From G942493275 sp942493275 (GTDB lineage: Bacteria; Actinomycetota; Coriobacteriia; Anaerosomatales; PHET01), in the NCBI GenBank assembly GCA_942493275.1, contig OW818687.1, positions 248,001 through 312,000 on the forward strand: DNA of 64,000 nucleotides, read 5' to 3'. Of this stretch, positions 17,554-24,971 are shown piece after piece. Every line of letters starts with the position of its first letter. The first letter of the stretch is position 1. The notes beneath the pieces were generated by a model. The model had not been told where the DNA came from, did not search any database, and worked only from the letters and a program-made list of their open reading frames with translations. The position numbers and the translations under genes were made by a program.

Positions 17554-18126
17554 TTGCTCACCGCCACCACTGGTCTCACCCAGCTGAGGCCTCACTATGA
17601 AGTCGGCGCGAACGATCTGTTCCGCGTACTGCTCAACGCTACGTCGGCCGCCGAGGCAAACCTCGCGCTGGAGGTCCTCAGAGAGACCGTCCCCGAGAAG
17701 GTCCTCGTGACTGCGTGCAACCTGCGCGAGGTGCTGCGCGCGCTGCCCACCTCCCCCTTCGCGATGCGAGTGGACGAGGACACACTGGCCAAGTCCGCCG
17801 GTCTCGACCGTCGCATGGCTGCGATGGGCAAGGTTCTCGACGACGGCATCGAACTCGTCATCACCACTGCGGGCAACCTCGTCCTCGACATCATCGTGAA
17901 GCACCGCGGCGAGAAGTACTTCTGGAACCCGGTGCCGGTGATGGAGGACTACGTCAACTCCGAGGTGCTTGACCTCGTGATCACGAGCGACTACCTGCTT
18001 GAAGCCACGATTGAACTCGCGCACGCAACCGGCGTGGTCTTCAATCCCAAGTTCTACCTGTCGCTCGAGGACTGGCACATGGAGTACGCCTCAGACGTCT
18101 TCGATGGTCTCGGCGACCTGTTCTAG
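17554..18126 (+). CDS. Conserved-looking soluble protein of unknown function
   Basis: 190 residues, no signal peptide, membrane segment or cysteine cluster. I do not recognise it. The sequence is acidic and well structured, with a helical N-terminal half (NDLFRVLLNATSAAEANLAL) and a C-terminal part rich in aromatic and hydrophobic residues (RGEKYFWNPVPVMEDYVNSE). TTG 17554 is preferred because GAAGGGG lies seven bases upstream; GTG 17533 is an alternative. It has its own CRP-type site and promoter. Its last 36 bases overlap the 3' end of the convergent pncA, a long overlap for this window. Confidence 0.75.
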   Translation: MLTATTGLTQLRPHYEVGANDLFRVLLNATSAAEANLALEVLRETVPEKVLVTACNLREVLRALPTSPFAMRVDEDTLAKSAGLDRRMAAMGKVLDDGIELVITTAGNLVLDIIVKHRGEKYFWNPVPVMEDYVNSEVLDLVITSDYLLEATIELAHATGVVFNPKFYLSLEDWHMEYASDVFDGLGDLF

Positions 18127-18723
18127 ACCGACGATCCGGCATCCCGCCGCGCGCATCTCGTCAAGCGCACGCTCGCCATCTCCGGGCGAGAGATCGACCG
18201 CACGCACCCCCGGCTCGACCACGTTGACCTCGTAGCCCAGCTCACGCGCGTCGAGTGCGGTGAACTTCACGCAGTAGTCCGTGGCCAGTCCGACGAGCCA
18301 CAGTGCATCCGCGCCGCGCGACCGCAGCCACCCGTCAAGGCCGGTCTCCCTGAGATGCCCGTTATCGAAGAATCCGGAGTAGCTGTCGATGCCCGGATCC
18401 GTCCCCTTGCGAGCCACGTGGCTGATGCGCGCGACATCCAGTGCGGAGTGAAACGACGCGCCCGGGGTGTTCTGAACGCAGTGATCGGGCCACAGCACCT
18501 GAGTGATCCCGCCGAGCTCGACGACCTCGCCGGGCGTTCGCCCGGGATGGCTCGACGCGAAACTCCCGTGGTCGGCGGGATGCCAGTCCTGGGTGGCCGC
18601 CACGAGCTCGAATCTCTCGGCCAGTCGGTTTGCGACGGGGACGACCTCGTCACCATCCTTCACCGGGAGCGCCCCGAACGGCATGAAGTCGTTTTGCACG
18701 TCGACCAGGACCAGAGCTCGCAT
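18091..18723 (-). CDS. pncA: Nicotinamidase
   Basis: 210 residues of the isochorismatase fold. Nicotinamidase hydrolyses nicotinamide to nicotinate. The catalytic Asp is in LVDVQNDF (Asp8), the Lys in ARKGTD and the nucleophilic Cys in GLATDYCV. The metal ligands lie in DWHPADHGSFASSH. ATG 18723 is preceded by AAGGAG. It begins four bases after the pncB stop, so the two form a nicotinate-salvage operon with product handed directly to PncB. Confidence 0.95.
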   Translation of the reverse strand: MRALVLVDVQNDFMPFGALPVKDGDEVVPVANRLAERFELVAATQDWHPADHGSFASSHPGRTPGEVVELGGITQVLWPDHCVQNTPGASFHSALDVARISHVARKGTDPGIDSYSGFFDNGHLRETGLDGWLRSRGADALWLVGLATDYCVKFTALDARELGYEVNVVEPGVRAVDLSPGDGERALDEMRAAGCRIVGLEQVAETIEDV

Positions 18724-18727
18724 CTCC

Positions 18728-20266
18728 TCACTCCTTCTCATGGGTCGTGCCCCACGCCGCCTCGGCCTCGGCCACAGCGGCAGGACTCGGCGCAGCGTCC
18801 TCGGGCGGGATGCCGCGAGAGCGCAGGACGAGAGCCGTGCGCAGGTCGTTCAGGCCCCGCTCGAGCCCCACCGGGTAACCGTGCGGGTTCACGAATCGCT
18901 TCAGTGACGGATCGAGCTCCGCGATGCCCGCCGCCGCACGGCTACGCGCCGCGTCCAGGGTAGGCGCGTCCCAGACGAGCGCGCCGTCTCGGAAGACCGG
19001 GACGAGCAGCTCCTCGAAGGTGTGCTCGGGACCGAAGGATTTGCGGCGGGTCGGGTCAGCCGGGTCGACCATCATCGGACGCTCCCCGGGCGGGTGATCG
19101 AGGTCCCACACCATGTCGCCCGCAAGCGTTCCGTCCGCGCGCCTGTAGCGCCGGACTCCCTGAACGCCTGGGACGGTGACCTTCGCGGTCTGCTCGGACA
19201 CCTTGATCCGCGGTGTCCATGCGTCGCTGCCCCTGCGTACCGCCGACAACTTGTAGACCCCTCCCAGTGCCGGCTGATCCCAGGCGGTCACCAGCTTGGT
19301 GCCCACGCCCCACGTATCGATCGCGGCACCCTGCTCCTTGAGCGACGTGATGAGGTGCTCGTCGAGCTCGTTGCTGGCCACGATGCGGGCATCCGGGAAC
19401 CCGCCCTCGTCGAGGATGCGCCGGGCTCGCACGCTCAGCCACGCGAGGTCTCCCGAGTCGATGCGGATGCCGATGAGCTTGTGCCCGCGTTCGGCCAGCC
19501 GCTTCCCGGCCTCGACGGCGCTCCTGACGCCCTGCAGCGTGTCGTATGTGTCGACCAGGAAGGTGCAGTTGTTGGGCATCGCCTCGGCATAAGCGTCGAA
19601 CGACTCGATCTCGGAGTCGAACGCCATCACCCAGCTGTGCGCGTGCGTCCCTGCGACCGGAACCCCGAACACCTGCCCGGCCAGCGTGTTGGAGGTCCCG
19701 GACACGCCGCCGATCCATGCAGCACGGCTCGCCGAGAGACCGCCGTCGGGGCCCTGTGCCCGCCTCAGACCGAACTCCACAACCGGGTCGCCCTGCGCGG
19801 CGATAGTGCAGCGCGTCGCCTTGGTCGCCACGAGCGTCTGGAAGTTGATGATGTTGAGCAGCGCCGTCTCCACGAGCTGGCACAACGGAAGCGGCCCGGT
19901 GATCCTCAGGAGCGGTTCGCCGGGGAACACCACCGTGCCCTCGGGTATCGCGTCGACGTCGCAGGTGAACCGCAACCCGCCCAGCCAGGCGAGGAACTCC
20001 GGGGTGAACAGCGGCAGGCCGTCGTTACCGGTCTGGCGCGAGAGGAACGCGACGTCATCGTCGTCGAAGCCGAACGACTCCAGCCATTCGACCGCCTGTT
20101 CGAGCCCGCACGCAACAGCGAAGCCGCCGCCAAAGGGGTTCGAGCGGTAGAAGAGGTGGAAGCACGCCTCGACGTCAGCAATACCGGCCGAGAAGTACGC
20201 TTGGGCCATCGTGATCTGGTACAGATCGGTAAGCATCGAGCTTGTCAGCGGGCGCTCTACCCTCAC
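18728..20266 (-). CDS. pncB: Nicotinate phosphoribosyltransferase
   Basis: 512 residues. It joins nicotinate to PRPP to give nicotinate mononucleotide. Family motifs are LTDLYQITMAQAYF at the N-terminus, the active-site GTHAHSWVMAF with the phosphorylatable His, DTYDT, GIRIDSGDLAWLS and GVGTKLVTAW. The length fits the longer bacterial type (about 490). GTG 20266 follows AGGAAAGGGG. ATG 20236, in LTSSMLTDLY, is a possible alternative. First gene of the pncB-pncA operon. Confidence 0.95.
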   Translation of the reverse strand: MRVERPLTSSMLTDLYQITMAQAYFSAGIADVEACFHLFYRSNPFGGGFAVACGLEQAVEWLESFGFDDDDVAFLSRQTGNDGLPLFTPEFLAWLGGLRFTCDVDAIPEGTVVFPGEPLLRITGPLPLCQLVETALLNIINFQTLVATKATRCTIAAQGDPVVEFGLRRAQGPDGGLSASRAAWIGGVSGTSNTLAGQVFGVPVAGTHAHSWVMAFDSEIESFDAYAEAMPNNCTFLVDTYDTLQGVRSAVEAGKRLAERGHKLIGIRIDSGDLAWLSVRARRILDEGGFPDARIVASNELDEHLITSLKEQGAAIDTWGVGTKLVTAWDQPALGGVYKLSAVRRGSDAWTPRIKVSEQTAKVTVPGVQGVRRYRRADGTLAGDMVWDLDHPPGERPMMVDPADPTRRKSFGPEHTFEELLVPVFRDGALVWDAPTLDAARSRAAAGIAELDPSLKRFVNPHGYPVGLERGLNDLRTALVLRSRGIPPEDAAPSPAAVAEAEAAWGTTHEKE

Positions 20267-20386
20267 GGATGTGCCCCTTTCCTGGAGGACCTGTCATCAT
20301 GGCGCGCACGGTCGCGTACGTTCCCGTGAGGGGAATCTACCCGACGACGCCGACACGACCCGACACGACCCGAACGATGGTGCTCA

Positions 20387-21286
20387 GTGCACGATGACCC
20401 AGCACTCGCGCCACAGCCCGCCGAATCCTTCGACGAGGCCCTGGCACGCTTCGACCTCATCGCGGCCCGAGACGACGACGGCATCGCGCCGCGTTGCAGG
20501 AGCGCGCTTCTGCATCACCGCGAGGCAACCGACCGGGTACTCGTGCTGCTTCACGGCTTCACCAACTGCCCCGCGCAGTGGGCGGGGGTGGCCACCGACG
20601 CCTTCGAGCGGGGCTACACCGTCCTCGTGCCGCGCGCCGAGGGTCATGGCCGAGTCGACCTCGCGCCCCACGGACTCAGCAAGCTCACCACCTTCGGCAT
20701 CGCCAGATGGGTCGTCGACGTCACCGATGTCGCGGCAGGCCTCGGCCGCCACGTGACCCTCGCCGGCTTCTCCTTCGGAGGCGTATGCGCGGCATGGGGA
20801 GCCCGGCATGCCGACGCGGTCGACGACGTGGTGCTCATCGCTCCGTCATTCCTCCCCTTCGGATACCCGCTGTGGACCGCACGGTGGCTGTCAGCGGCCA
20901 CTCAGGTGCTTCCCGAGGCATACCCGTGGTGGGACCCAATTCGTCGCGAGCGCGGCCCTCGTGCGCCCTACAGTTACGACAGGCTCTCCCGGCGAGGAAT
21001 CGGCGCCGTGTTCGGGCTCGGCCAGGAGGCGTGGCACGGTGACGGCGGGCGCACGTCCCCGCTCCATCGGGCCGTACTGATCACCAACGAGCGAGATGTC
21101 GCCATCTCCTCCTCGGCCGCCGAGAAGGCCTTCTCGGAAGGGATCGCACCATTGGCGACCACGGTGGTCAGGCACAAGCTCCCGTTCGGCATGGGGTTCC
21201 CTCACGACCTGATCGACCCGGAGGGTATGAACGCGGCAAAAGAGCCCGCGGCCAGAAGCCTGCTCCTCGACGTGTTCGATGGCTGA
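20387..21286 (+). CDS. Alpha/beta-hydrolase (esterase-like)
   Basis: 299 residues. Alpha/beta-hydrolase features are LVLLHGFTNCPAQW (oxyanion region), the nucleophile elbow AGFSFGG, and a C-terminal LPFGMGFPHDLID with the likely catalytic His. There is no signal peptide. Relatives act as carboxylesterases or acylglycerol lipases. GTG 20387 has only a weak ribosome site, so the start is uncertain by a few codons. Confidence 0.82.
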   Translation: MHDDPALAPQPAESFDEALARFDLIAARDDDGIAPRCRSALLHHREATDRVLVLLHGFTNCPAQWAGVATDAFERGYTVLVPRAEGHGRVDLAPHGLSKLTTFGIARWVVDVTDVAAGLGRHVTLAGFSFGGVCAAWGARHADAVDDVVLIAPSFLPFGYPLWTARWLSAATQVLPEAYPWWDPIRRERGPRAPYSYDRLSRRGIGAVFGLGQEAWHGDGGRTSPLHRAVLITNERDVAISSSAAEKAFSEGIAPLATTVVRHKLPFGMGFPHDLIDPEGMNAAKEPAARSLLLDVFDG

Positions 21287-21310
21287 GGAGGACTGTGAGG
21301 CAGAACACCG

Positions 21311-21378
21311 AACAAATTGTTGAATTCCGATGAATCCGGTGAACGGTACAAGAAGTCGGACCGTCTCATGGGTATAGT
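21311..21378 (+). promoter_or_regulatory. Possible operator and -10 before the ferredoxin operon
   Basis: The region holds an 11-base palindrome AACAA-A-TTGTT (21311-21321) and a -10-like TATAGT (21373-21378) about 49 bases before the 63-residue gene. No good -35 is present. I infer a regulated promoter. The regulator is unknown, and this palindrome differs from the CRP-type sites. Confidence 0.35.
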
Positions 21379-21426
21379 GCTCGCGGCACGTCGGGTGGGA
21401 ATCACCGTCAGTTCGGAGGGGACGCA

Positions 21427-21618
21427 ATGCATCCGTCCAGCACGAACGGAAGCTACGTCGGATCGGACCACGATGATCAGGAGTTGATCGCCGCACCGGC
21501 GGTCGATGCGCCTATCGCGTTCGAGACCGGACGCGATCACTACGCCGAGGCCGAGCTCCGACTCCGTTCCGAGCGCACCGAAGAGATGATTCGTCGCGCC
21601 GAGGGCTACGCACGGTAG
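21427..21618 (+). CDS. Small acidic protein, unknown
   Basis: 63 residues, charged and with no hydrophobic segment or cysteine. The C-terminal half (HYAEAELRLRSERTEEMIRR) is predicted helical. GGAGGGG sits five bases before ATG, a strong ribosome site, which is the main reason to accept it as real. It lies nine bases before the ferredoxin-like gene and is probably co-transcribed with it. No family recognised. Confidence 0.6.
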   Translation: MHPSSTNGSYVGSDHDDQELIAAPAVDAPIAFETGRDHYAEAELRLRSERTEEMIRRAEGYAR

Positions 21619-21627
21619 AGAGACTGC

Positions 21628-22467
21628 ATGTGCCAATTCTGCGTTGAGCATGGTGAAGGAGAGCGCTGGTATCTCCAAGCCTCCAACTATGCCTACGACC
21701 TCGAGAGTGACCTGAGGCGTCGCGACTACATCCTCGGGTTCATCTCCGGCTTCGCGGACACGCGCGCCAGCGCAATCAAGTGGATGGAGCGCCTCGATCG
21801 CCTGCCAGCTCCCCTTGAGAACGCCGGCAAGGCCGCACTCTCGCGCCACATGCAGAGCAACCACTTCGGTCAGCCGCTGCCCCTCGAAGACTGCGAGCGT
21901 GTCTTCTCCCTCGCCACGTCGATCACCGTGATCCCCTGCATCTGCCGCATGCACTCTCCCGGCCAGAAGGCCGAGGAGGTCTGCGTGCTTGTGACCACGC
22001 AGCCCATCGAGCCGATTCTCGCCGAGGGCTTCAAGGACTATGAGAACGGACCCGACCTCGCCGACTTCCACCGCGTTACGCAAGACGAGGCGATGGACCT
22101 GCTCCGAGAGAGCGAGCGACGCGGCCTGATGCACTCGATCTGGACTTTCCAGACGCCTTTCACCGCGGCCATCTGCAACTGCAACCTCGAGAGCGGCTGC
22201 ATGGCGATGAAACTCACCGCCGGCTACGAGATGAAGATGATGTGGCGCGGCGAGTACGTCGCCCAGGTCGACTCGGAGAAGTGCACCGCGTGTGGCGCCT
22301 GCGTGAGGCGCTGCCCCTTCGACGCCATCGAGCCCACGGAAGCCAAGCAGTACGCCCCCACGGCCGAGAAGTGCTGGGGATGCGGAATCTGCCGCACGAG
22401 CTGCAGACAGGATGCGCTCACGCTCGTCGACCGCCGCGACGTTCCGGCGGTCGCCACGCTCTGGTAG
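21628..22467 (+). CDS. Dicluster [4Fe-4S] ferredoxin-domain protein
   Basis: 279 residues. The C-terminal 60 residues form a bacterial ferredoxin domain with two complete CxxCxxCxxxC sets, in CTACGACVRRCPFDAI and CWGCGICRTSCRQDAL. The N-terminal 210 residues contain further cysteines (MCQFC, PCICRMH, CNCNLESGC) that could bind another cluster, a layout I know from uncharacterised anaerobe proteins. It is soluble. It faces the minus-strand cytochrome group and may pass electrons in the same process, which is inference from position. Confidence 0.82.
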   Translation: MCQFCVEHGEGERWYLQASNYAYDLESDLRRRDYILGFISGFADTRASAIKWMERLDRLPAPLENAGKAALSRHMQSNHFGQPLPLEDCERVFSLATSITVIPCICRMHSPGQKAEEVCVLVTTQPIEPILAEGFKDYENGPDLADFHRVTQDEAMDLLRESERRGLMHSIWTFQTPFTAAICNCNLESGCMAMKLTAGYEMKMMWRGEYVAQVDSEKCTACGACVRRCPFDAIEPTEAKQYAPTAEKCWGCGICRTSCRQDALTLVDRRDVPAVATLW

Positions 22468-22488
22468 GAGCGCGCTCGAGAGTCGTCG

Positions 22489-23190
22489 CTAGGGTACGAG
22501 CGCCCGCATCGTGCCGAGGAAGCCGAAGAAGAACAGCGCGGCGATGATCGCCACCCACACGAGGAAGATCACACCGGTGAGGATGAGCAGCTTCCCTGAT
22601 CCCTTGGGATTCGAGCCCTTCACCACAAGAAAGGCGACCAGGCCGCCGATCGGCCACAAGAGAACCGTGATCACCCACCAGTACCACGCGATCTTGGCGA
22701 CCGGCTCATCGGCGAACATGGGCGCGGCGTAGTCGGGAAGCGGCTCGAAATCCCCGGCGAACTGCGACTCCGTCTCCGTGGGTGCGGCGGGCATGGGTGC
22801 GGGAATCTCGCTCAGGTCCGCGGCGGGAGCTTCGGACGGCGACTCATACACCCACGACGGCAGCGCCTCTCCGCCGGATTCGACGACAGCCGGCGGCGCC
22901 TCAGCAGGCGCGAGGGGCTCGGCGTACAAAGGCGCCGGAGCCGCCTCGAAGGTCGGCTCAAACGTGGGCTGGGGGGCAGGCATGGGCGCAGGCGGTGCTG
23001 CAGTGGCTCCCATGGCCAGCGTGTCGCCATCGAACCCCAGCGCCATCTCAGGGTGGGCTGCGTGATACGCGCGCAGCAACTCGGCCGCCTCAGCGGCTCC
23101 GACGGCATGCAGGTCAGTCGGCCGGACTCGGCCGCTCACCGACAGCAACGTCGAGATGAAGTTGTCGTCACGGTTGCTGAGTTGCGCCAC
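22489..23190 (-). CDS. Membrane protein sharing an N-terminal domain with the selenoprotein
   Basis: 233 residues. Residues 1-58 are homologous to the start of the protein at 24972-25811: both have ISxLLS, G-(R/K)-V-x-P, an AA-(E/R)-(L/F)-L core and FDG-(D/E). Then comes a Pro/Ala-rich linker of about 100 residues. Two membrane segments follow (WYWWVITVLLWPIGGLVAFLV; LLILTGVIFLVWVAIIAALF), joined by a basic loop (KGSNPKGSGK). It has no thioredoxin domain. The basic loop suggests both ends face outward, but this is uncertain. GTG 23190 follows AGAGGGGA. Function unknown; it lies just downstream of the cytochrome gene. Confidence 0.75.
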   Translation of the reverse strand: MAQLSNRDDNFISTLLSVSGRVRPTDLHAVGAAEAAELLRAYHAAHPEMALGFDGDTLAMGATAAPPAPMPAPQPTFEPTFEAAPAPLYAEPLAPAEAPPAVVESGGEALPSWVYESPSEAPAADLSEIPAPMPAAPTETESQFAGDFEPLPDYAAPMFADEPVAKIAWYWWVITVLLWPIGGLVAFLVVKGSNPKGSGKLLILTGVIFLVWVAIIAALFFFGFLGTMRALVP

Positions 23191-23270
23191 GATCCATCCC
23201 CTCTCAAGACCGGGTTACCGACAACAGCATACCCGCAATGACCCGTCGATGCGGTCGACCGCACGCCTCA

Positions 23271-24479
23271 TCAGTACGGAGTCACGGGCTCCCCGCGAAC
23301 GTGGCACGAGCTGCAGAAGACCTCCTCGTGACACGGGTAGCACTTCTCCTCGATGCCGCCGCGCGCAGCCGCGGGGTGCTGGAGCTCCCACGGAGTGCCG
23401 TCCTGCGGCTTGTACGCCGGGTGGTGGCACATCGTGCACGACTGGGAGTCGTACTTCGCGCTGCCGGACTTGTTGTGGCACTTGCCGCAGGAGGCTGCAT
23501 CGGAGGTCTTGTACTCCTCGGAGTGCTTGTCCTTGAACTCGGCCTCGTGCGGGATCTGAGTGCCGTGACAGTCGGTGCAGAAGGTGTCGAGGTGACAGGT
23601 GCGGCATTCAAAGATGGTGTTGGCGGGGGGAACGTCGACCTGGAGCTCGTCGGTCACGCCGGCGAGCTTGGCGAAGAAGCGGGGTTCCTTGGAGTAGAAC
23701 TCCTCCTTCTCGGCCTCCCATTCCTTGCTGTGTTCCTCGGCGCTGTCGAGAGCCTCGTGAGCAGCGTCGGCGTGGCCGTTGGAGATGCCGCGGTCGTTGT
23801 ACCAGCTCGTGGTGTCGTGAGATGCCGGGACGAGGTCGAAGCTCTCCTTGTGGCAGGCGGTGCACTCGCCGGGCGCGACGTACTCGCTCGGACGGTCCTC
23901 ACCCAACCAGTGGCAGCGGTAGCAGGCGGTCATCGTCATGAAGTCCTGCTTCTTGACGTTGCCCTCGAGCTGAAGTTCGTAGTTGTCCTCAGGATGTGCC
24001 ACCCGGTTGTGGCAGGCGGCGCAGTTGACGTCCGCTCCCGCATGCACCTCGTGGTCCATGATCATGCCGCGGCTCGCGTTCACAGGACGCGTGTCGAGCG
24101 CGTGGCACTGCGTGCACTGCTCGTCGGCGGTGGCCAGCGCCATGCGCGACCACCTGTTGACCGGCCACTCATAGGTGCCGGCGATGGTGGGATAGATGTC
24201 GAGCAGCTTATCGACCCGGTCCAGCGTGAAGCTCACCGGGTTCATGCTGGGGGGATAGTGACACGCCACGCAGTTCACTTTGGAGTGCGATCCCATGTAG
24301 TACTCGGCGGCGTTGTCCTGGTGCACCACGTGGCACACGTCGTTACAGAACCACCTCGTCGAGGTGGCCACCTGAGATGACGCGAACAGAAACGCGAACC
24401 CGATGACGATGACGGCTGTCCAGATGATCGCCCGCGGACGGCGAACGCGATCCTTGAACATTGAGAGGGGGTTGCGCAT
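23271..24479 (-). CDS. Membrane-anchored twelve-haem c-type cytochrome
   Basis: 402 residues. Residues about 17-38 form one membrane anchor (IIWTAVIVIGFAFLFASS), as in NapC/NirT/NrfH proteins. After it I count eleven CxxCH haem motifs (CVACH, CTQCH, CAACH, CYRCH, CTACH, CRTCH, CTDCH, CGKCH, CTMCH, CYPCH, CSSCH). The first site, CNDVCH, has three residues between the cysteines. Further histidines in the intervals could be distal ligands. It probably carries electrons from membrane quinol across the cell wall; the acceptor is unknown. Start ATG follows AAGGTGA. The haem-ligation genes are not in the window. Confidence 0.92.
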   Translation of the reverse strand: MRNPLSMFKDRVRRPRAIIWTAVIVIGFAFLFASSQVATSTRWFCNDVCHVVHQDNAAEYYMGSHSKVNCVACHYPPSMNPVSFTLDRVDKLLDIYPTIAGTYEWPVNRWSRMALATADEQCTQCHALDTRPVNASRGMIMDHEVHAGADVNCAACHNRVAHPEDNYELQLEGNVKKQDFMTMTACYRCHWLGEDRPSEYVAPGECTACHKESFDLVPASHDTTSWYNDRGISNGHADAAHEALDSAEEHSKEWEAEKEEFYSKEPRFFAKLAGVTDELQVDVPPANTIFECRTCHLDTFCTDCHGTQIPHEAEFKDKHSEEYKTSDAASCGKCHNKSGSAKYDSQSCTMCHHPAYKPQDGTPWELQHPAAARGGIEEKCYPCHEEVFCSSCHVRGEPVTPY

Positions 24480-24588
24480 CTGTCACCTTAGCTCGGGCGT
24501 TCAGTTCCTTTCATGGTATCGCGGACGACCCCCTCGGCGCCACTTCGCAGCGTCGACGGGGCCGGGTCATGCCGGTGTAGGGCGGGAA

Positions 24589-24843
24589 TCAGCAGTCGGC
24601 GGACTCGCACCGAGCGAGGAAGAGCTGTCGGATGCCGTGAACCGTGAGCTCGATGCTCGCGGCCGACGCGCACGGCTCGAGTGCTTCTCGGACAGCACGC
24701 TCGATCTCGGGCAGATCGTCCGCGGACAGGAGCTCGACCGGCTTGCACCTCGACAGGGCCGTGCCGCGCAGACAGATCTCTGCGGCCATCGGGGTCATGA
24801 CCGGACCGAGGGCGAAGACCATCTGCTGCAACTTGCGGTTCAT
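24589..24843 (-). CDS. Small five-cysteine protein, unknown
   Basis: 84 residues with five cysteines (positions 24, 33, 58, 79 and 84, the last being the C-terminal residue). The start MNRKLQQMVFALGPVMTP has a hydrophobic stretch too short and mixed for a clear signal peptide. GGAGG lies six bases before ATG 24843. A CRP-type palindrome is centred about 100 bases upstream. It is placed between the cytochrome and selenoprotein genes on the same strand. I recognise no family; a redox or metal-binding role is only suggested by neighbours and cysteines. Confidence 0.6.
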   Translation of the reverse strand: MNRKLQQMVFALGPVMTPMAAEICLRGTALSRCKPVELLSADDLPEIERAVREALEPCASAASIELTVHGIRQLFLARCESADC

Positions 24844-24936
24844 CGGTGCCTCCATGCAAGCGGCTGGACCACTACTCCTGCTGCATGGGTAATCGGACGC
24901 CGGGAACGCCCTCACGAGAGCGGGATCGATGTTGTG

Positions 24937-24952
24937 CGTGACCGTGGTCACA
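24937..24952 (-). promoter_or_regulatory. CRP/FNR-type palindrome (site C)
   Basis: Minus strand TGTGA-CCACGG-TCACG, one base short of a full TGTGA-N6-TCACA. It is centred about 101 bases before the 84-residue gene and 20 bases after the selenoprotein stop. It may also control the cytochrome gene downstream. Confidence 0.6.
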
Positions 24953-24971
24953 CATGGGGCGATTGGCGAGA

